Shown here piece by piece: positions 1 through 9,386 of a stretch of DNA of 64,000 nt. How positions within the stretch are numbered: the stretch's first letter is position 1; each line of letters begins with the position of its first letter. Source of the DNA: Cohnella thermotolerans DSM 17683 (lineage in GTDB: Bacteria; Bacillota; Bacilli; Paenibacillales; Paenibacillaceae); NCBI RefSeq assembly GCF_000429825.1, contig NZ_AUCP01000001.1, forward strand, positions 1 through 64,000. The letters run 5' to 3'. The notes beneath the pieces were generated by a model that saw nothing but the letters and a program-made list of their open reading frames with translations, searched no databases and was not told where the DNA came from. The translations under genes and the position numbers were made by a program.

Positions 1-1
1 C

Positions 2-403
2 AGCCATGTCGACAACGAACAGCGCATCATTGGCAAAAGGGGAACCGAAGCGTTCGTCCGGCAGCATACCGACGGGAAGAACGTTTCGGTCGGCGGGCTC
101 TATAGCCAATCGCCCTGGATTCTGCTGATGCTCAAATGGGACGTATGCGGTTGGCTGAACACCACCTTTAACGGCATTGGAGCGAAGCATTTGCAGGCGT
201 ACCTGGACGAATTCTGCTTCCGGGTCAATCTGAAGCTGCGCACGGCGCCCGTGTTCGGCGAGTTGCTTGGCTGGTGCGCTTCGACGCCGGTGCTGATTTA
301 CAAAGAGCTGACGCGGGACAAGCCGGTGCTCCCCGTTCCCTGGCGCTTGTGGGGGAGCAGGGCGAAATGGAAAGCTCGGCACTTCAGAGCTTGGGGGGCG
401 TGA
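2..403 (+). mobile_element. IS1595-family transposase, 3' end (cut by window start)
   Basis: The reading frame is open from the first complete codon to the stop at 401-403, so the gene begins outside the window. The visible 133 or so residues carry the segment KHLQAYLDEFCFRVN, which matches the C-terminal end of ISXO2/IS1595-type DDE transposases, where a conserved K-LQ-YLDEF-FR-N block follows the last acidic catalytic residue. The Val-Asp-Asn-Glu stretch near the start fits the preceding catalytic core. The function would be cut-and-paste transposition. The end 'RAWGA' overlaps nothing. No inverted repeat could be assigned downstream, so the right boundary of the element is unknown. Confidence 0.7.
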
Positions 404-723
404 TGTCTATCTGCGAAGATGGAGTAACCGCCTTTTCGTTAACCTCGAGGTCATGTTCCCATAATTTAATCGAGCTTTCGGTGGAACCATCTATTTTGAT
501 CGTTTCCCTTTCAGCCCGAGGACCCAGCGTGTTAACGTCCTGGTTTAATGGGATACGAAAATATCCTATGGCATGTCTTCCCTTCACGTCCCCTCATTCA
601 CTGAGTCAAAGGGATAATGGGATGAGGGCATGTGCGGGGGAGCGTGGTCCCCGGAATAAAGGCGATTGCCTGAAGCATGGGGATAGAGGGAAGCGGGGAT
701 GCGGGGGTGTGGAATGCGGACGC
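404..723. other. Gene-poor stretch between transposase tail and ABC exporter
   Basis: About 320 bases without a convincing gene. Both strands are open in places (plus strand to 807; minus strand 384-587), but neither reading has a ribosome-binding site or a motif I recognise. It is less GC-rich than the flanks, which suits decayed mobile-element sequence. Nothing else was identified here. Confidence 0.4.
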
Positions 724-754
724 AAAAACAGCCCCCCTGCGAAGGGGAGGCTGT
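724..754 (-). terminator. Rho-independent terminator after the ABC exporter genes
   Basis: Read on the minus strand, an arm starting CAGCC pairs with an arm ending GGCTG through one mismatch. A run of five T follows directly. It lies 20-50 bases past the stop codon of the gene at 773-2575. Confidence 0.75.
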
Positions 755-772
755 TCGTGTGTTCATGCGTAA

Positions 773-2575
773 TTAAGCGGATAAAAAACGATACTGCGCT
801 TCGATAAGGCCGCGGTAGTGACCGTCTTTGAGCCGCATGAGCTGCTCATGATTGCCCTGCTCGACGATGACGCCGTGATCGAGGACGACGATAAGGTCGG
901 CATGGCGGATGGTGGAGAGCCTGTGCGCCACGATGAATGAGGTACGGTCGGCCAGCAGCGTGCCGAGCGCCTCCTGGATGCGCAGCTCCGTTTCGGTGTC
1001 GATGCTGGCCGTCGCTTCGTCCAGAATGAGGACGCGGGGATCGGCCAGCAGCGCCCGCGCGAACGAGAGGAGCTGACGCTGTCCCATCGACAGCGTGCTG
1101 CCCCGCTCCTGCACTTCGGTATCATAGCCGTCCGGCAAGTTCGAGATAAAGTCGTGGGCGCGCACCGCACGCGCGGCTGCTTCGACTTCGGCGTCGGTTG
1201 CGTCCGGACGTCCGTAACGGATATTGTCCCGGATCGTACCGGAAAAAATGAACGTATCCTGCAGCACGATGCCGATTTGGGAACGAAGGCTTTCCAGCTT
1301 CACGTCGCGGACATCGACACCGTCGATGAGTACGCGCCCCTTCACCGTATCGTAGAAACGGCACAGCAGATTGACGATCGTGCTTTTGCCCGATCCGGTA
1401 TGTCCGACGAGCGCAACGGTCATGCCGGGCTTAATGTCCAGGTTGATGCCGCGAAGCGCCGGGCGATCGCTCTCGTACCCGAACTCCACATCCTCGAACC
1501 GGACGTGCCCGCGTACTTCGGGCAGGTCGACGGCATCCGGCTTCTCGCCGACGGCGGGCTTCTCGTCCAAATACTCGAAGATCCGCTCCGCCGAAGACAT
1601 CGAGATCAGGAGCTGGGAATACATTTGGCCGAGACGCGTAATCGGCTCCCAGAAGTAGCTGACGTAAGTGATGAAAGCGACGAGAACGCCGACCGTCATT
1701 TGCTCCGATTGAATGAGGTGGGAGCCGTAAAGCAGCAAAATCAGCGTGCCGACCGCAGACGTAATTTCGATAACCGGTCCGAAAAGCTGGTTCAACGCGG
1801 AAGCAAAGTTCCACGAACGGATGTTGCTCAAGTTCATACGGTCGAAGAAACCGATGTTTTCTTTCTCTTGAGCGAAAGCCTGAGTTACGCGAATCCCCTG
1901 GATGCTCTCGTTCAAGTGAGAGTTGATTCGCGACTGCTTGATGCGCACCGTCTGCCAGGCGAAGCGAATCCGCTTGCGCAAGGAGGACGACACGATGAAC
2001 ATAAGCGGAACGGTAATCATGACGGCCAATCCGAGCTTAAATTGAAGGGCCAGCAAGATGATGATAATGCCTGCCAGCTGCGCGATATCGATGACCGAGT
2101 TGACGACGCCGTTCGTGAACAGGTCCTGCAGCGAGTTGACGTCGTTGGTTACCCGAACGAGCACCGATCCGGCCGGCCGCTTGTCGAAGAATCGGAACGA
2201 CAAACCTTGAATATGTTTGAATAGCGCCGTTCGCAAATCGAAAATGACTTTTTGCCCGATGCTGTTCGTCTGGCGGATCGTATAGTGTTGAGCCCACCAT
2301 CGGAGGGCGTACATCGCAAGCATGATTCCCATGAAGAGGCAGAGCAGGCCGCCGCTCGTCTGACCGTCCGCAGGCTTGATCGCCTTGTCGATCGCCATGC
2401 TGATCAGGAAAGGGATCGCCAGCTTCGTCAGCATGCCGAACACGGTCATGACGAACACGACGCGGGCGACGTCTCCGCGATAGGGCTTGACGTAGGTGAA
2501 CAGACGGGCCATCTGCTTCCAGTTAAAATTTTTCTCGATCAGCACATCGTCCTGATATTGGAACTGCCGGCTCAT
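773..2575 (-). CDS. ABC exporter half-transporter (consensus Walker B, degenerate signature)
   Basis: A 600-residue type IV ABC exporter half: an N-terminal six-helix membrane domain (about residues 20-330) fused to an ATPase domain. Walker A GHTGSGKS lies near residue 390 and Walker B LILDEATAS near 514, with the catalytic Glu present. The signature motif near 494 is LSMGQ instead of LSGGQ. Its start overlaps the stop of the upstream gene by 4 bases, so the two are translationally coupled. The upstream partner has the complementary defect (intact signature, Asp for Glu), as in heterodimeric exporters such as BmrCD and TM287/288. Role: ATP-driven export of a drug or lipid-like substrate across the membrane; the substrate cannot be read from sequence. 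It resembles the yheH/yfiC class, but I do not assign a symbol. Confidence 0.9.
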   Translation of the reverse strand: MSRQFQYQDDVLIEKNFNWKQMARLFTYVKPYRGDVARVVFVMTVFGMLTKLAIPFLISMAIDKAIKPADGQTSGGLLCLFMGIMLAMYALRWWAQHYTIRQTNSIGQKVIFDLRTALFKHIQGLSFRFFDKRPAGSVLVRVTNDVNSLQDLFTNGVVNSVIDIAQLAGIIIILLALQFKLGLAVMITVPLMFIVSSSLRKRIRFAWQTVRIKQSRINSHLNESIQGIRVTQAFAQEKENIGFFDRMNLSNIRSWNFASALNQLFGPVIEITSAVGTLILLLYGSHLIQSEQMTVGVLVAFITYVSYFWEPITRLGQMYSQLLISMSSAERIFEYLDEKPAVGEKPDAVDLPEVRGHVRFEDVEFGYESDRPALRGINLDIKPGMTVALVGHTGSGKSTIVNLLCRFYDTVKGRVLIDGVDVRDVKLESLRSQIGIVLQDTFIFSGTIRDNIRYGRPDATDAEVEAAARAVRAHDFISNLPDGYDTEVQERGSTLSMGQRQLLSFARALLADPRVLILDEATASIDTETELRIQEALGTLLADRTSFIVAHRLSTIRHADLIVVLDHGVIVEQGNHEQLMRLKDGHYRGLIEAQYRFLSA

Positions 2576-4359
2576 CCGCTCACCCGCCTCTCGCCTGCGG
2601 AAGCCGACTCCAGCTCATCCGGACGGTCCGCGTACTGCGTTTGATAGGTTTCTCTGTACAGCCCCGGCTGGCGGATCAACTGCTCATGCTTGCCGCGTTG
2701 AACGATGCGGCCGCGATCAAGCACGATGATCTCGTCGGCATGACGCAAGGACGAAATACGGTGGGCGATAATGAACGTCGTTCGGCCCGCCATGACCTTG
2801 CGAAGCGATTGCTGAATGACGTGCTCCGTCTCCATGTCGAGCGCGCTCGTCGCATCGTCCAGCATGAGCACCTTCGGTCTAAGCAGCAGCGCACGTGCGA
2901 TGGCGATTCTCTGCTTTTGTCCGCCGGACAGCCCCATGCCCCGCTCGCCCACGATCGTGTCGTAGCCCTGCGGCAGCTCCATAATAAAGTCGTGCGCCTG
3001 GGCGAGCTTCGCCGCTTCAATGATGCTCTCTTCGCTGGCATCCGCTTGGCCGTAAGCGATGTTCTCCCGAATCGTCGTCGAGAACAGGAACGTCTCCTGG
3101 AACACGATCGCCATCTGCCGGCGAAGGCTCTCCAGCTCGATGTGGCGGATATCGACCCCATCCAGGGTAATGGAGCCTTCCCCGACGTCGTAAGCGCGAA
3201 GCATCAATTGAACGACCGTCGATTTGCCGGAACCGGTGCCGCCGAGCAGGCCGATAACCGACCCGGGAGGCGCGTCGAGATTGAAGCCCAGCAACGCGGA
3301 GGGCTGCTCCTCGTGATTCGGATAGCGGAAGCTGACGTCCTCGAAATGGATATGCCCTTGTACAGCCTCGTCTTGAAGCCGTAGAGCGCGGTCGGCGTTG
3401 CGAATCGTAACCGGCTGGTTCAACAGCTCCAGGAGCCGCTCCCCGGCCGCTTTCGACTGGGTGTAGTTGTTAATTTGGAAGCCGAGCGTCCAGAGCGGGG
3501 CGACGATCATGCCGAGCATGCCGTTGAGCGAAACGAGCTCTCCCAACGTCAGGGTCTTGTTAATCACTCGAAAACCGCCTACCAGCAGGAGCAGGACGAC
3601 ACTCAGGTTGGCGATAAATTCGATGATCGGAAAGTACTTCGCCCAGACGGCGGCGAGCGCGAGATGGTTGTCCCGATAATTTTCGTTGCCCCCTCTGAAC
3701 TTCTTCATTTCATGGGGCTCGCTCGCAAACGATTTTACCGTTCGGACGCCCATAATGTTCTCTTGCACGCTGACCGTCAGTCTACTGACCGCCGCACGTA
3801 TGGAGCGGAATACCGGGTGGATGTGAAACTCGAAACGGATCGCGATGTACGCGAGCACCGGAATGATGACGAGCGTCATGAGCATGAGCGGCCAGTCGAT
3901 GATCGCCATCATGGTGAAGCCGAACAGGATGAGAAATCCCGTGTTCATCAGCTGGGCCAGGCCGAAGCCGATGAAGTTCCGAATGCCTTCGATATCCGCG
4001 GTGAGCCTGGACATGAGATCGCCCGTACGCGCGGAATCGTAAAACGAGAAAGGCAGCACTTGCAGCTTCTCGTAGCTGGCATTGCGCAGCCTGGACGCGA
4101 GCCGGTTGCCCAGCCGTCCGCCGCTGAAGCCGTGAACGTATTGGCAGCCAGCCTTGAGCATGACGATGCCGACCGCAAGCAGCGCCAAGCCAAGCAGCCC
4201 TTCGTATTCGCCCGGGATGATCATGTCGTCGATGAGCACTTTCAGAAGCATCGGGTACACGAGCCCGAGCGCCGTGGCTGTGGCCAAGCCGAGCACCGAC
4301 CCCAGGAGAAATCCTTTGTCTTGCCAGAAAAAAGACTTTAAACCTCGAAATACGTCCAA
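2572..4359 (-). CDS. ABC exporter half-transporter (Asp in place of catalytic Glu)
   Basis: A 595-residue membrane-ATPase fusion and first gene of the exporter pair. Six membrane helices occupy about residues 15-310. Walker A GGTGSGKS is near 372, the signature LSGGQ near 475 is intact, and Walker B reads LMLDDATSALD near 498, so the catalytic Glu is Asp. That is the usual mark of the non-hydrolysing site in heterodimeric exporters. The start is TTG at 4359, with GGGAGGG ten bases upstream; no better ATG is available in frame. The short C-terminal tail (ADRPDELESASAGERRVSG) is polar. The partner begins in the overlapping ATGA. Substrate unknown. Confidence 0.9.
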   Translation of the reverse strand: MDVFRGLKSFFWQDKGFLLGSVLGLATATALGLVYPMLLKVLIDDMIIPGEYEGLLGLALLAVGIVMLKAGCQYVHGFSGGRLGNRLASRLRNASYEKLQVLPFSFYDSARTGDLMSRLTADIEGIRNFIGFGLAQLMNTGFLILFGFTMMAIIDWPLMLMTLVIIPVLAYIAIRFEFHIHPVFRSIRAAVSRLTVSVQENIMGVRTVKSFASEPHEMKKFRGGNENYRDNHLALAAVWAKYFPIIEFIANLSVVLLLLVGGFRVINKTLTLGELVSLNGMLGMIVAPLWTLGFQINNYTQSKAAGERLLELLNQPVTIRNADRALRLQDEAVQGHIHFEDVSFRYPNHEEQPSALLGFNLDAPPGSVIGLLGGTGSGKSTVVQLMLRAYDVGEGSITLDGVDIRHIELESLRRQMAIVFQETFLFSTTIRENIAYGQADASEESIIEAAKLAQAHDFIMELPQGYDTIVGERGMGLSGGQKQRIAIARALLLRPKVLMLDDATSALDMETEHVIQQSLRKVMAGRTTFIIAHRISSLRHADEIIVLDRGRIVQRGKHEQLIRQPGLYRETYQTQYADRPDELESASAGERRVSG

Positions 4360-4572
4360 ATGATGTCAACCCTCCCAGTCGATCGGATACGACGGAAGCA
4401 TAACAGGAACCTTGCCCCCCTTCAAACGGCGTGAGGAAGCATATCGCGCCCTCAGCCGGAACGACCGCGCTTCAGACAATGGAGAACCGGTTCATTCTCC
4501 TTAATCATCGGAGATTCTCCCTTTCTTCCCCTTATTAGGGTTTAAGAAAGCGTATCAGGCCGAAAAAGAATG
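4360..4572. other. Upstream region of the ABC exporter genes
   Basis: About 210 bases between the dynamin gene's terminator and the TTG start of the exporter pair. The promoter of the pair should lie here, but no convincing -35/-10 pair was found. No regulator gene is adjacent. Confidence 0.35.
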
Positions 4573-4612
4573 AAAAGGCTTTCCTGTATCGCGGAAACGA
4601 TACGGGAAAGCC
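4573..4612 (-). terminator. Terminator after the dynamin-like gene
   Basis: A near-perfect 15-bp stem (arms GGCTTTCCCGTATCG and CGATACAGGAAAGCC, one mismatch) closes a six-base loop. On the minus strand it is followed by TTTTC and a further T-rich stretch. It lies 30 bases past the stop codon at 4643. Confidence 0.85.
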
Positions 4613-4642
4613 AAAAACAGCCAAAAATAACCGGAGGGAAAA

Positions 4643-7600
4643 TCAGGTGCTTTTCCCATTTCGCAAAATCGTCCACTGCCGCCCGATTTCCTCGAGCAGC
4701 CGCTCTTCGCCAGGCCGGCGAAGCGTCTCTTCGAGCCCCGAAGCGTAGGCGGCCAGCTCTGCGGCGAGAGCGTCCGCTGCCTTGCCGAGCTCCGTTCGGA
4801 ACGTTCCGGCGGCCGCTTCGCTCCACTCCGCTTGCGTCGCGGCCAGCCACGCATCGGCGGCGCGGAACAGCTCGTTCTCGAGCTCGTCCCGGAGTGCCGC
4901 CTTCCCGTCTCTCTCGAAGAAATGCTTCGGACTTCGGAAAGCGTTCCAAAGCCTGCGGGCTTCCACATTCGGCCCGTCGGCGAACGGCTCGCGCACGGGA
5001 AGCGCGAGTTCGGGCCGCGGCGGCTGCTCCGGCGCAAAGCCTTCCAGCGAGGCGCTTAGCGCTTCTTCCGCCACCCGCTGACCCAGCAGACGGTGCAGCG
5101 CGTTCTCCATCCGCAGTCCCGCCGCCCGCAGCTCCTGCTGCAAATCTTCGGCGACGCTTCTTTTTAAATCCATCCAGCAAGCTTGGAGAAGCTTCTTGAG
5201 ATCGCGGCCGTCGTCCTGCAGCACGGAAGGATGGAACGCCATCATGAAGTGCTCGCCGAAGCGGTATTTGACCCGTTGCCGCAAATGATAGAGCTGCTCG
5301 CCCAGCTCTTGGAGCAGCGGCTGCACGGCTGTGTCGTTCAACGACGACCGCAACCGCTCCTTCAACCGCTCGGCGCTCTCAAGCAGCCGTTGCTGCCGCT
5401 CCATCCGCGTCGACGCGTCTTCGCTGGCCGCCCGAAGCAAGCTGCGCAGCAGGCCGTCGATGCGATCCAGCTCTTTGTTCGCGCTCGCGGCGGCCAAACC
5501 GCCGAGCTCCTCTCTCGCGAACGCTGCGAACGCCGTCTCGAAGGCCGTCAAGCCGGACGAAGCCAGCGATTCGCGGGAACCGCCCAGCTTGGCCTCGAGA
5601 CCTCGCAGACTCGATACGGGAAACAGCCGCGGCTTGCGGATGCCGTGCTTGAGCAGCTGCGCTTCCACGTGGGTAACGACGGAGGCCAGCTCCTCTTCCG
5701 AAGAGGCGAGATCGGCCGCGTTGATGACGAAAAACATTTTATCGAGCTCGAACGCGTCTTTGACGCTCCCCAGTTGGTTCAAAAAGCGCTTGTCGGCTTC
5801 CGTAAAAGCGTGATTGTAATACGTGACGAACAAGACGGCGTCCGCATCCTTAATATATTGGAAGGCGACTCCCGTATGCCGGGCGTTGATCGAATCCGCC
5901 CCGGGCGTATCGACGAGTACCGCGCCGCTGCGGGTTAAGGGCGCGTCGACATGCAGGTCGGCGGACGCGACGAAGCAGGACGCCTCCTCTTCGGCGACGT
6001 ACCGGCGGTACGCTTCCTCTTCCGCATGCAGCTCCCGGCCGAGCAGCTCTCCGTAGCGCGGCCATCCGGCCGCCGCCGCTTGCAGGAAAGCCAGATGCGG
6101 CCGGCCGCGCGGATGCAGGTCTTCCGGCGACATTTCCGCCGCCAGCCGCAGCAGCGCCTCGATATCGTCCCCCGCCGAACGGGCGGCGTCTTCGCCGATG
6201 CCGAGCCTTTCCAGCGAGAACAGGACGTCCTCCCGCATCGCCTCGGCCGTCTTCATCCGGATGAGCGCCGTGCCGTGACGGTAGTCGCCGGACGGGGCGA
6301 CGATGCGGTTGATCGTCGCTGTCGTCGGATTCGGCGATACCGGCAGTGCCGGCAGGCCGACGAGCGCGTTGGCGAATGACGATTTGCCCGCGCTGAACGC
6401 GCCGAACAGCGCGATCGTAAAGCGGTTCTGACGGAAGCGCTCCGCTTTGGCGAGCAGTCCGTCCGCTTGCCGGCGGAGCGGCCCCACCTGCCGCAGCAAA
6501 GCGGCCGCCCGTTCCAGCAGCTCCGCGGCGGCGGCCTGCGGCCCTTCCGATGCCTCTCCGACCGGCGACTCCCGCTCGGCATCGGCCGTCGCGACGCCGG
6601 TTGCTTCCGGCACGCCGCGCCCGGCCCCGTTCGAGCCGCTCGCTTCAAGCCGCGCCAGAGACGGCGAACGCCCGGTTGCCGGCCGAACGGCTTCCGCCGC
6701 TTCCGTGCCGGCCTCGGCCGGCTTGGGCAGGCGATCCGCCTCCCAGGCCGGCGTCTCGGGCAACATCGCCAGCAGCTCGCGCTCCCCGGCGCGCTCCGCC
6801 GCTTCCAACGCCGCGATCGCATTCGCGGCCTCCTCGCGCCCGGACAGCGCTTGAAGTTCCGCTTCCAACCCCGCGGCGGCCGCTTCCCGCGCCGGAATCC
6901 GCCGCTTGTCGAGCTCCGCCGCCAGCCGCAGCGCTTCGCGGCGAACGCCGGACTTCATCTCGGCGCCAAGCTCCGCCGCGAAATGCAGCGTCGCCTGGCC
7001 GTCCGCTGCCGTGCCGGGCTTCACCCGCTGGCGCAGCCATTCGGCGTCGACGCCCGGAAACGCCGCCTCCAGCTGCGCTTCGAGCGCCTCGCCCTCGAAG
7101 CCCGCCTCCTTCGCTTCCTGCCGGAGCATCGACTGCACATGCACGAGAACGTGAGCCGTCAGCTGCACGTTCAAATCCCGCACGAGCTCCTCCATGCGGC
7201 GCCGGCGCTCGGCTTCGGTCTTGGCCGCGCCGCCGAACCAGCCGCCCGCCTTGAAGTTCGGCTGCAGGCTCTCCAGCACTTCCCTCACTCTCTCGCGGGT
7301 TTCGGCGGGCGTCACGCCGGCGTTGGCCAGCAGATGGTCGAGCCGCCCGCGAAACGCTTCGAGCCGGCGCTCCCCTTCGCTCCGGAGCGCAGCGAGCTCG
7401 CCTTCGAGCCGCGCGCGCTCTTCGGCAAGCCTCGCGGCCTCGTCCGCACCGCCCGCCCGCTCGGCAAGCGCCTCCCGCTCCGCCGCGTGCCGCTGCCGCA
7501 CAAATTCCCGGTGCTGCTCCGCCAAGTACCGGGCCGAACGGTCCGCGCTTCGCAGCAGCAGCTCCTCGCGAAGCGGCTTCAGCCGCTCGATGACACCGAG

Positions 7601-8392
7601 CAGCTCCTCCCATTGCGACAGAGGATGGCCCGGCTCCCTGAGCGAAAGGAATAAAATGCCCGCCGGCTCGATGCGCCAATTGGCCAGCGCCTGGCGAAGC
7701 CCTTCCTTGAACTTCGGAAACGCCACTTCCTCCTCGCGGTGCTTGTCGATCATGTTGACGACAAGGTAGGTCGGCTTCCCCCAACGGTGCAGCGTCCGCA
7801 GAAACCGGAAGTTCACCTCGGACAGCACATGGTTGTAATCCGTGACGTAGAAGACGACATCCGCCAAATGCAGCGCCGATTCCGTCGCCGCCCGGTGCGC
7901 CCCGTCGGTGGAATCGACCCCCGGCGTGTCGACGAGCGCCGTCCGGCCGCGCAGCACGGGCACGGGATACGTCACGTCGATCGACGCAACGCCCTCGCCG
8001 TCGATGGCCAAATCCTTCAGCCGTTCCACCGGCAAGTTCGGCGTCTCCGCCGTCGTCCCATCTTTGCCGCGGAAAACGACGCGCGCCGCCGGCTCCCCGT
8101 CGCGTACCGTCACGACGTTCGCCGTCGTCGGAATCGGCGAGGACGGAAGCAGCTCCGCCCCGATCAGAGCGTTCACGAGCGTCGATTTGCCCGCCGAGAA
8201 ATGGCCGCAGAAGGCGATCGTCAGATCGCCCCTCTCCAGCTTCTCTGCCAGCTCGGTAAATTTGGCGCGCTGCGCTTCGTCCCCGTTCGCTCCGGCGAAC
8301 TCCGCCATGCGGCGCAACGAATCGCCGTACGCCGCCATCGCTTGCGTCCGCTCCCGGAGGAGCGTGTCTCCCCCCGTATTCCGGCCCGTCAT
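4643..8392 (-). CDS. dynA: Dynamin-like large GTPase with two fused GTPase modules (YpbR/DynA type)
   Basis: A 1249-residue protein with two dynamin-type GTPase modules in tandem. P-loop 1 (GHFSAGKS) is at residues 63-70 and P-loop 2 (GAFSAGKSS) near 664-672. Each is followed by switch motifs (PTTAN / PTTAT, DTPG) and a long charged helical stalk. This layout is that of Bacillus DynA (YpbR), which binds the inner face of the membrane and promotes membrane fusion and protection against phage or antibiotic damage. The start at 8392 was chosen because its ATG overlaps the nth stop (ATGA) and follows AAGGAGG; the frame stays open 96 codons upstream into nth, but that part is spurious. The linker near residues 540-620 is rich in Ala, Glu and Pro. 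Confidence 0.88.
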   Translation of the reverse strand: MTGRNTGGDTLLRERTQAMAAYGDSLRRMAEFAGANGDEAQRAKFTELAEKLERGDLTIAFCGHFSAGKSTLVNALIGAELLPSSPIPTTANVVTVRDGEPAARVVFRGKDGTTAETPNLPVERLKDLAIDGEGVASIDVTYPVPVLRGRTALVDTPGVDSTDGAHRAATESALHLADVVFYVTDYNHVLSEVNFRFLRTLHRWGKPTYLVVNMIDKHREEEVAFPKFKEGLRQALANWRIEPAGILFLSLREPGHPLSQWEELLGVIERLKPLREELLLRSADRSARYLAEQHREFVRQRHAAEREALAERAGGADEAARLAEERARLEGELAALRSEGERRLEAFRGRLDHLLANAGVTPAETRERVREVLESLQPNFKAGGWFGGAAKTEAERRRRMEELVRDLNVQLTAHVLVHVQSMLRQEAKEAGFEGEALEAQLEAAFPGVDAEWLRQRVKPGTAADGQATLHFAAELGAEMKSGVRREALRLAAELDKRRIPAREAAAAGLEAELQALSGREEAANAIAALEAAERAGERELLAMLPETPAWEADRLPKPAEAGTEAAEAVRPATGRSPSLARLEASGSNGAGRGVPEATGVATADAERESPVGEASEGPQAAAAELLERAAALLRQVGPLRRQADGLLAKAERFRQNRFTIALFGAFSAGKSSFANALVGLPALPVSPNPTTATINRIVAPSGDYRHGTALIRMKTAEAMREDVLFSLERLGIGEDAARSAGDDIEALLRLAAEMSPEDLHPRGRPHLAFLQAAAAGWPRYGELLGRELHAEEEAYRRYVAEEEASCFVASADLHVDAPLTRSGAVLVDTPGADSINARHTGVAFQYIKDADAVLFVTYYNHAFTEADKRFLNQLGSVKDAFELDKMFFVINAADLASSEEELASVVTHVEAQLLKHGIRKPRLFPVSSLRGLEAKLGGSRESLASSGLTAFETAFAAFAREELGGLAAASANKELDRIDGLLRSLLRAASEDASTRMERQQRLLESAERLKERLRSSLNDTAVQPLLQELGEQLYHLRQRVKYRFGEHFMMAFHPSVLQDDGRDLKKLLQACWMDLKRSVAEDLQQELRAAGLRMENALHRLLGQRVAEEALSASLEGFAPEQPPRPELALPVREPFADGPNVEARRLWNAFRSPKHFFERDGKAALRDELENELFRAADAWLAATQAEWSEAAAGTFRTELGKAADALAAELAAYASGLEETLRRPGEERLLEEIGRQWTILRNGKST

Positions 8393-9195
8393 GGCGCCTC
8401 GCCTCCTTGCGCTTGCGTCGAAGCGGCCGCGGCCGCCTTTTCCCTCGTTCTCGTCTCTCCCTTGGCTTGCGAAGCCCGTACGCCTTCCGCGTCCACCGTA
8501 CGCTTCCTCGTCGCCGCCTTCGCTTTGGACGCTCCCGCCTTCGCGGGCTTCAGCGCCGCCTTCATCCGCTTCTTGCCCTCCGGGCACACATCCAGCAGCG
8601 GACAAACCTCGCACGCGGGATTTTGCGCCTTGCAGTGATACCGCCCGAAAAAGATGAGCCGATGATGCGTCAGCGTCCACTCGTCGCGCGGCACCAGCTT
8701 CATCAGCTTCTTCTCGACCTCAAGGACGCTGTCGTCCGGCTTTGCGATCGCGAGCCGCTTGGATACGCGCTCCACGTGGGTATCCACCGCAATGGCCGGC
8801 ACGCCGAATGCGTTCGAGACGACGACGTTGGCCGTCTTCCGGCCGACGCCGGGAAGCTCGGTGAGCGCGTCGTGCTCGCGGGGCACTTCTCCGCCGTACC
8901 GGTCGATCAGCATCCGGCACAGCTTCCGGATGTTGGCCGCCTTGTTGCGGAACAGCCCGATCCGGCGGATGTCGTTCTCGAGCTCCTCCAGCGGCACGTT
9001 CAAATAATCTTGCGGCGTCTTGTATTTTTGGAAAAGAGACGCCGTCACCTTGTTGACCGTCTCGTCCGTGCATTGGGCGGACAGCAGGACGGCGATCGTC
9101 AGCTCGAACGGATTGGAGTGGTTCAGCTCGCAATGCGCGTCCGGAAACATTTCGGCGATCGTATCCAGTATATGTCTCATCTTTCCCGCGTTCAT
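8389..9195 (-). CDS. nth: Endonuclease III (DNA glycosylase/AP lyase) with a basic C-terminal tail
   Basis: A 268-residue base-excision-repair enzyme removing oxidised pyrimidines. The helix-hairpin-helix LPGVGRKTA carries the catalytic Lys, VDTHVERVS the catalytic Asp. The [4Fe-4S] cluster cysteines follow the classical C-x6-C-x2-C-x5-C spacing (CKAQNPAC, CEVC, CPLLDVC). After the last cysteine there are about 60 extra residues rich in Lys, Arg and Ala; typical Nth is 210-220 residues. The start at 9195 is backed by AAGGAG eight bases upstream. It overlaps the dynamin gene by 4 bases, so the two form an operon. Confidence 0.95.
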   Translation of the reverse strand: MNAGKMRHILDTIAEMFPDAHCELNHSNPFELTIAVLLSAQCTDETVNKVTASLFQKYKTPQDYLNVPLEELENDIRRIGLFRNKAANIRKLCRMLIDRYGGEVPREHDALTELPGVGRKTANVVVSNAFGVPAIAVDTHVERVSKRLAIAKPDDSVLEVEKKLMKLVPRDEWTLTHHRLIFFGRYHCKAQNPACEVCPLLDVCPEGKKRMKAALKPAKAGASKAKAATRKRTVDAEGVRASQAKGETRTREKAAAAASTQAQGGEAP

Positions 9196-9322
9196 CCGGC
9201 TAGCTCCTTCTTCTCGTCCCGTTAAAAAGCGTGAAAATTTTCATAAACAAGTGTACCGAATCTTGGCCCCTCCGGCAACCGCCGCGTCCGTTCGCGTTCG
9301 CCTCCGGGAGCCCGAACAAACG

Positions 9323-9365
9323 AAAAAAGGCCGGTCGCCGAAAGGCTTATCGCCTTCCGGGACCG
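9323..9365 (-). terminator. Terminator after the SLH surface protein gene
   Basis: On the minus strand GGTC-CCGG-AAGGC pairs with GCCTT-CGG-GACC around a short loop (bulged stem), followed by six T. It lies just past the stop codon at 9387. Confidence 0.65.
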
Positions 9366-9386
9366 AGCCCGTGGTGCGGCGGCCGA

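Noticed and set aside
384-587. 67-codon minus-strand frame behind the transposase tail
   Set aside because: Starts without an RBS, overlaps the transposase end antisense, and no family was recognised.
8393-8680. 96-codon upstream extension of the dynamin gene
   Set aside because: It overlaps nth in another frame, is low complexity, and the ATGA overlap with AAGGAGG marks the start at 8392.
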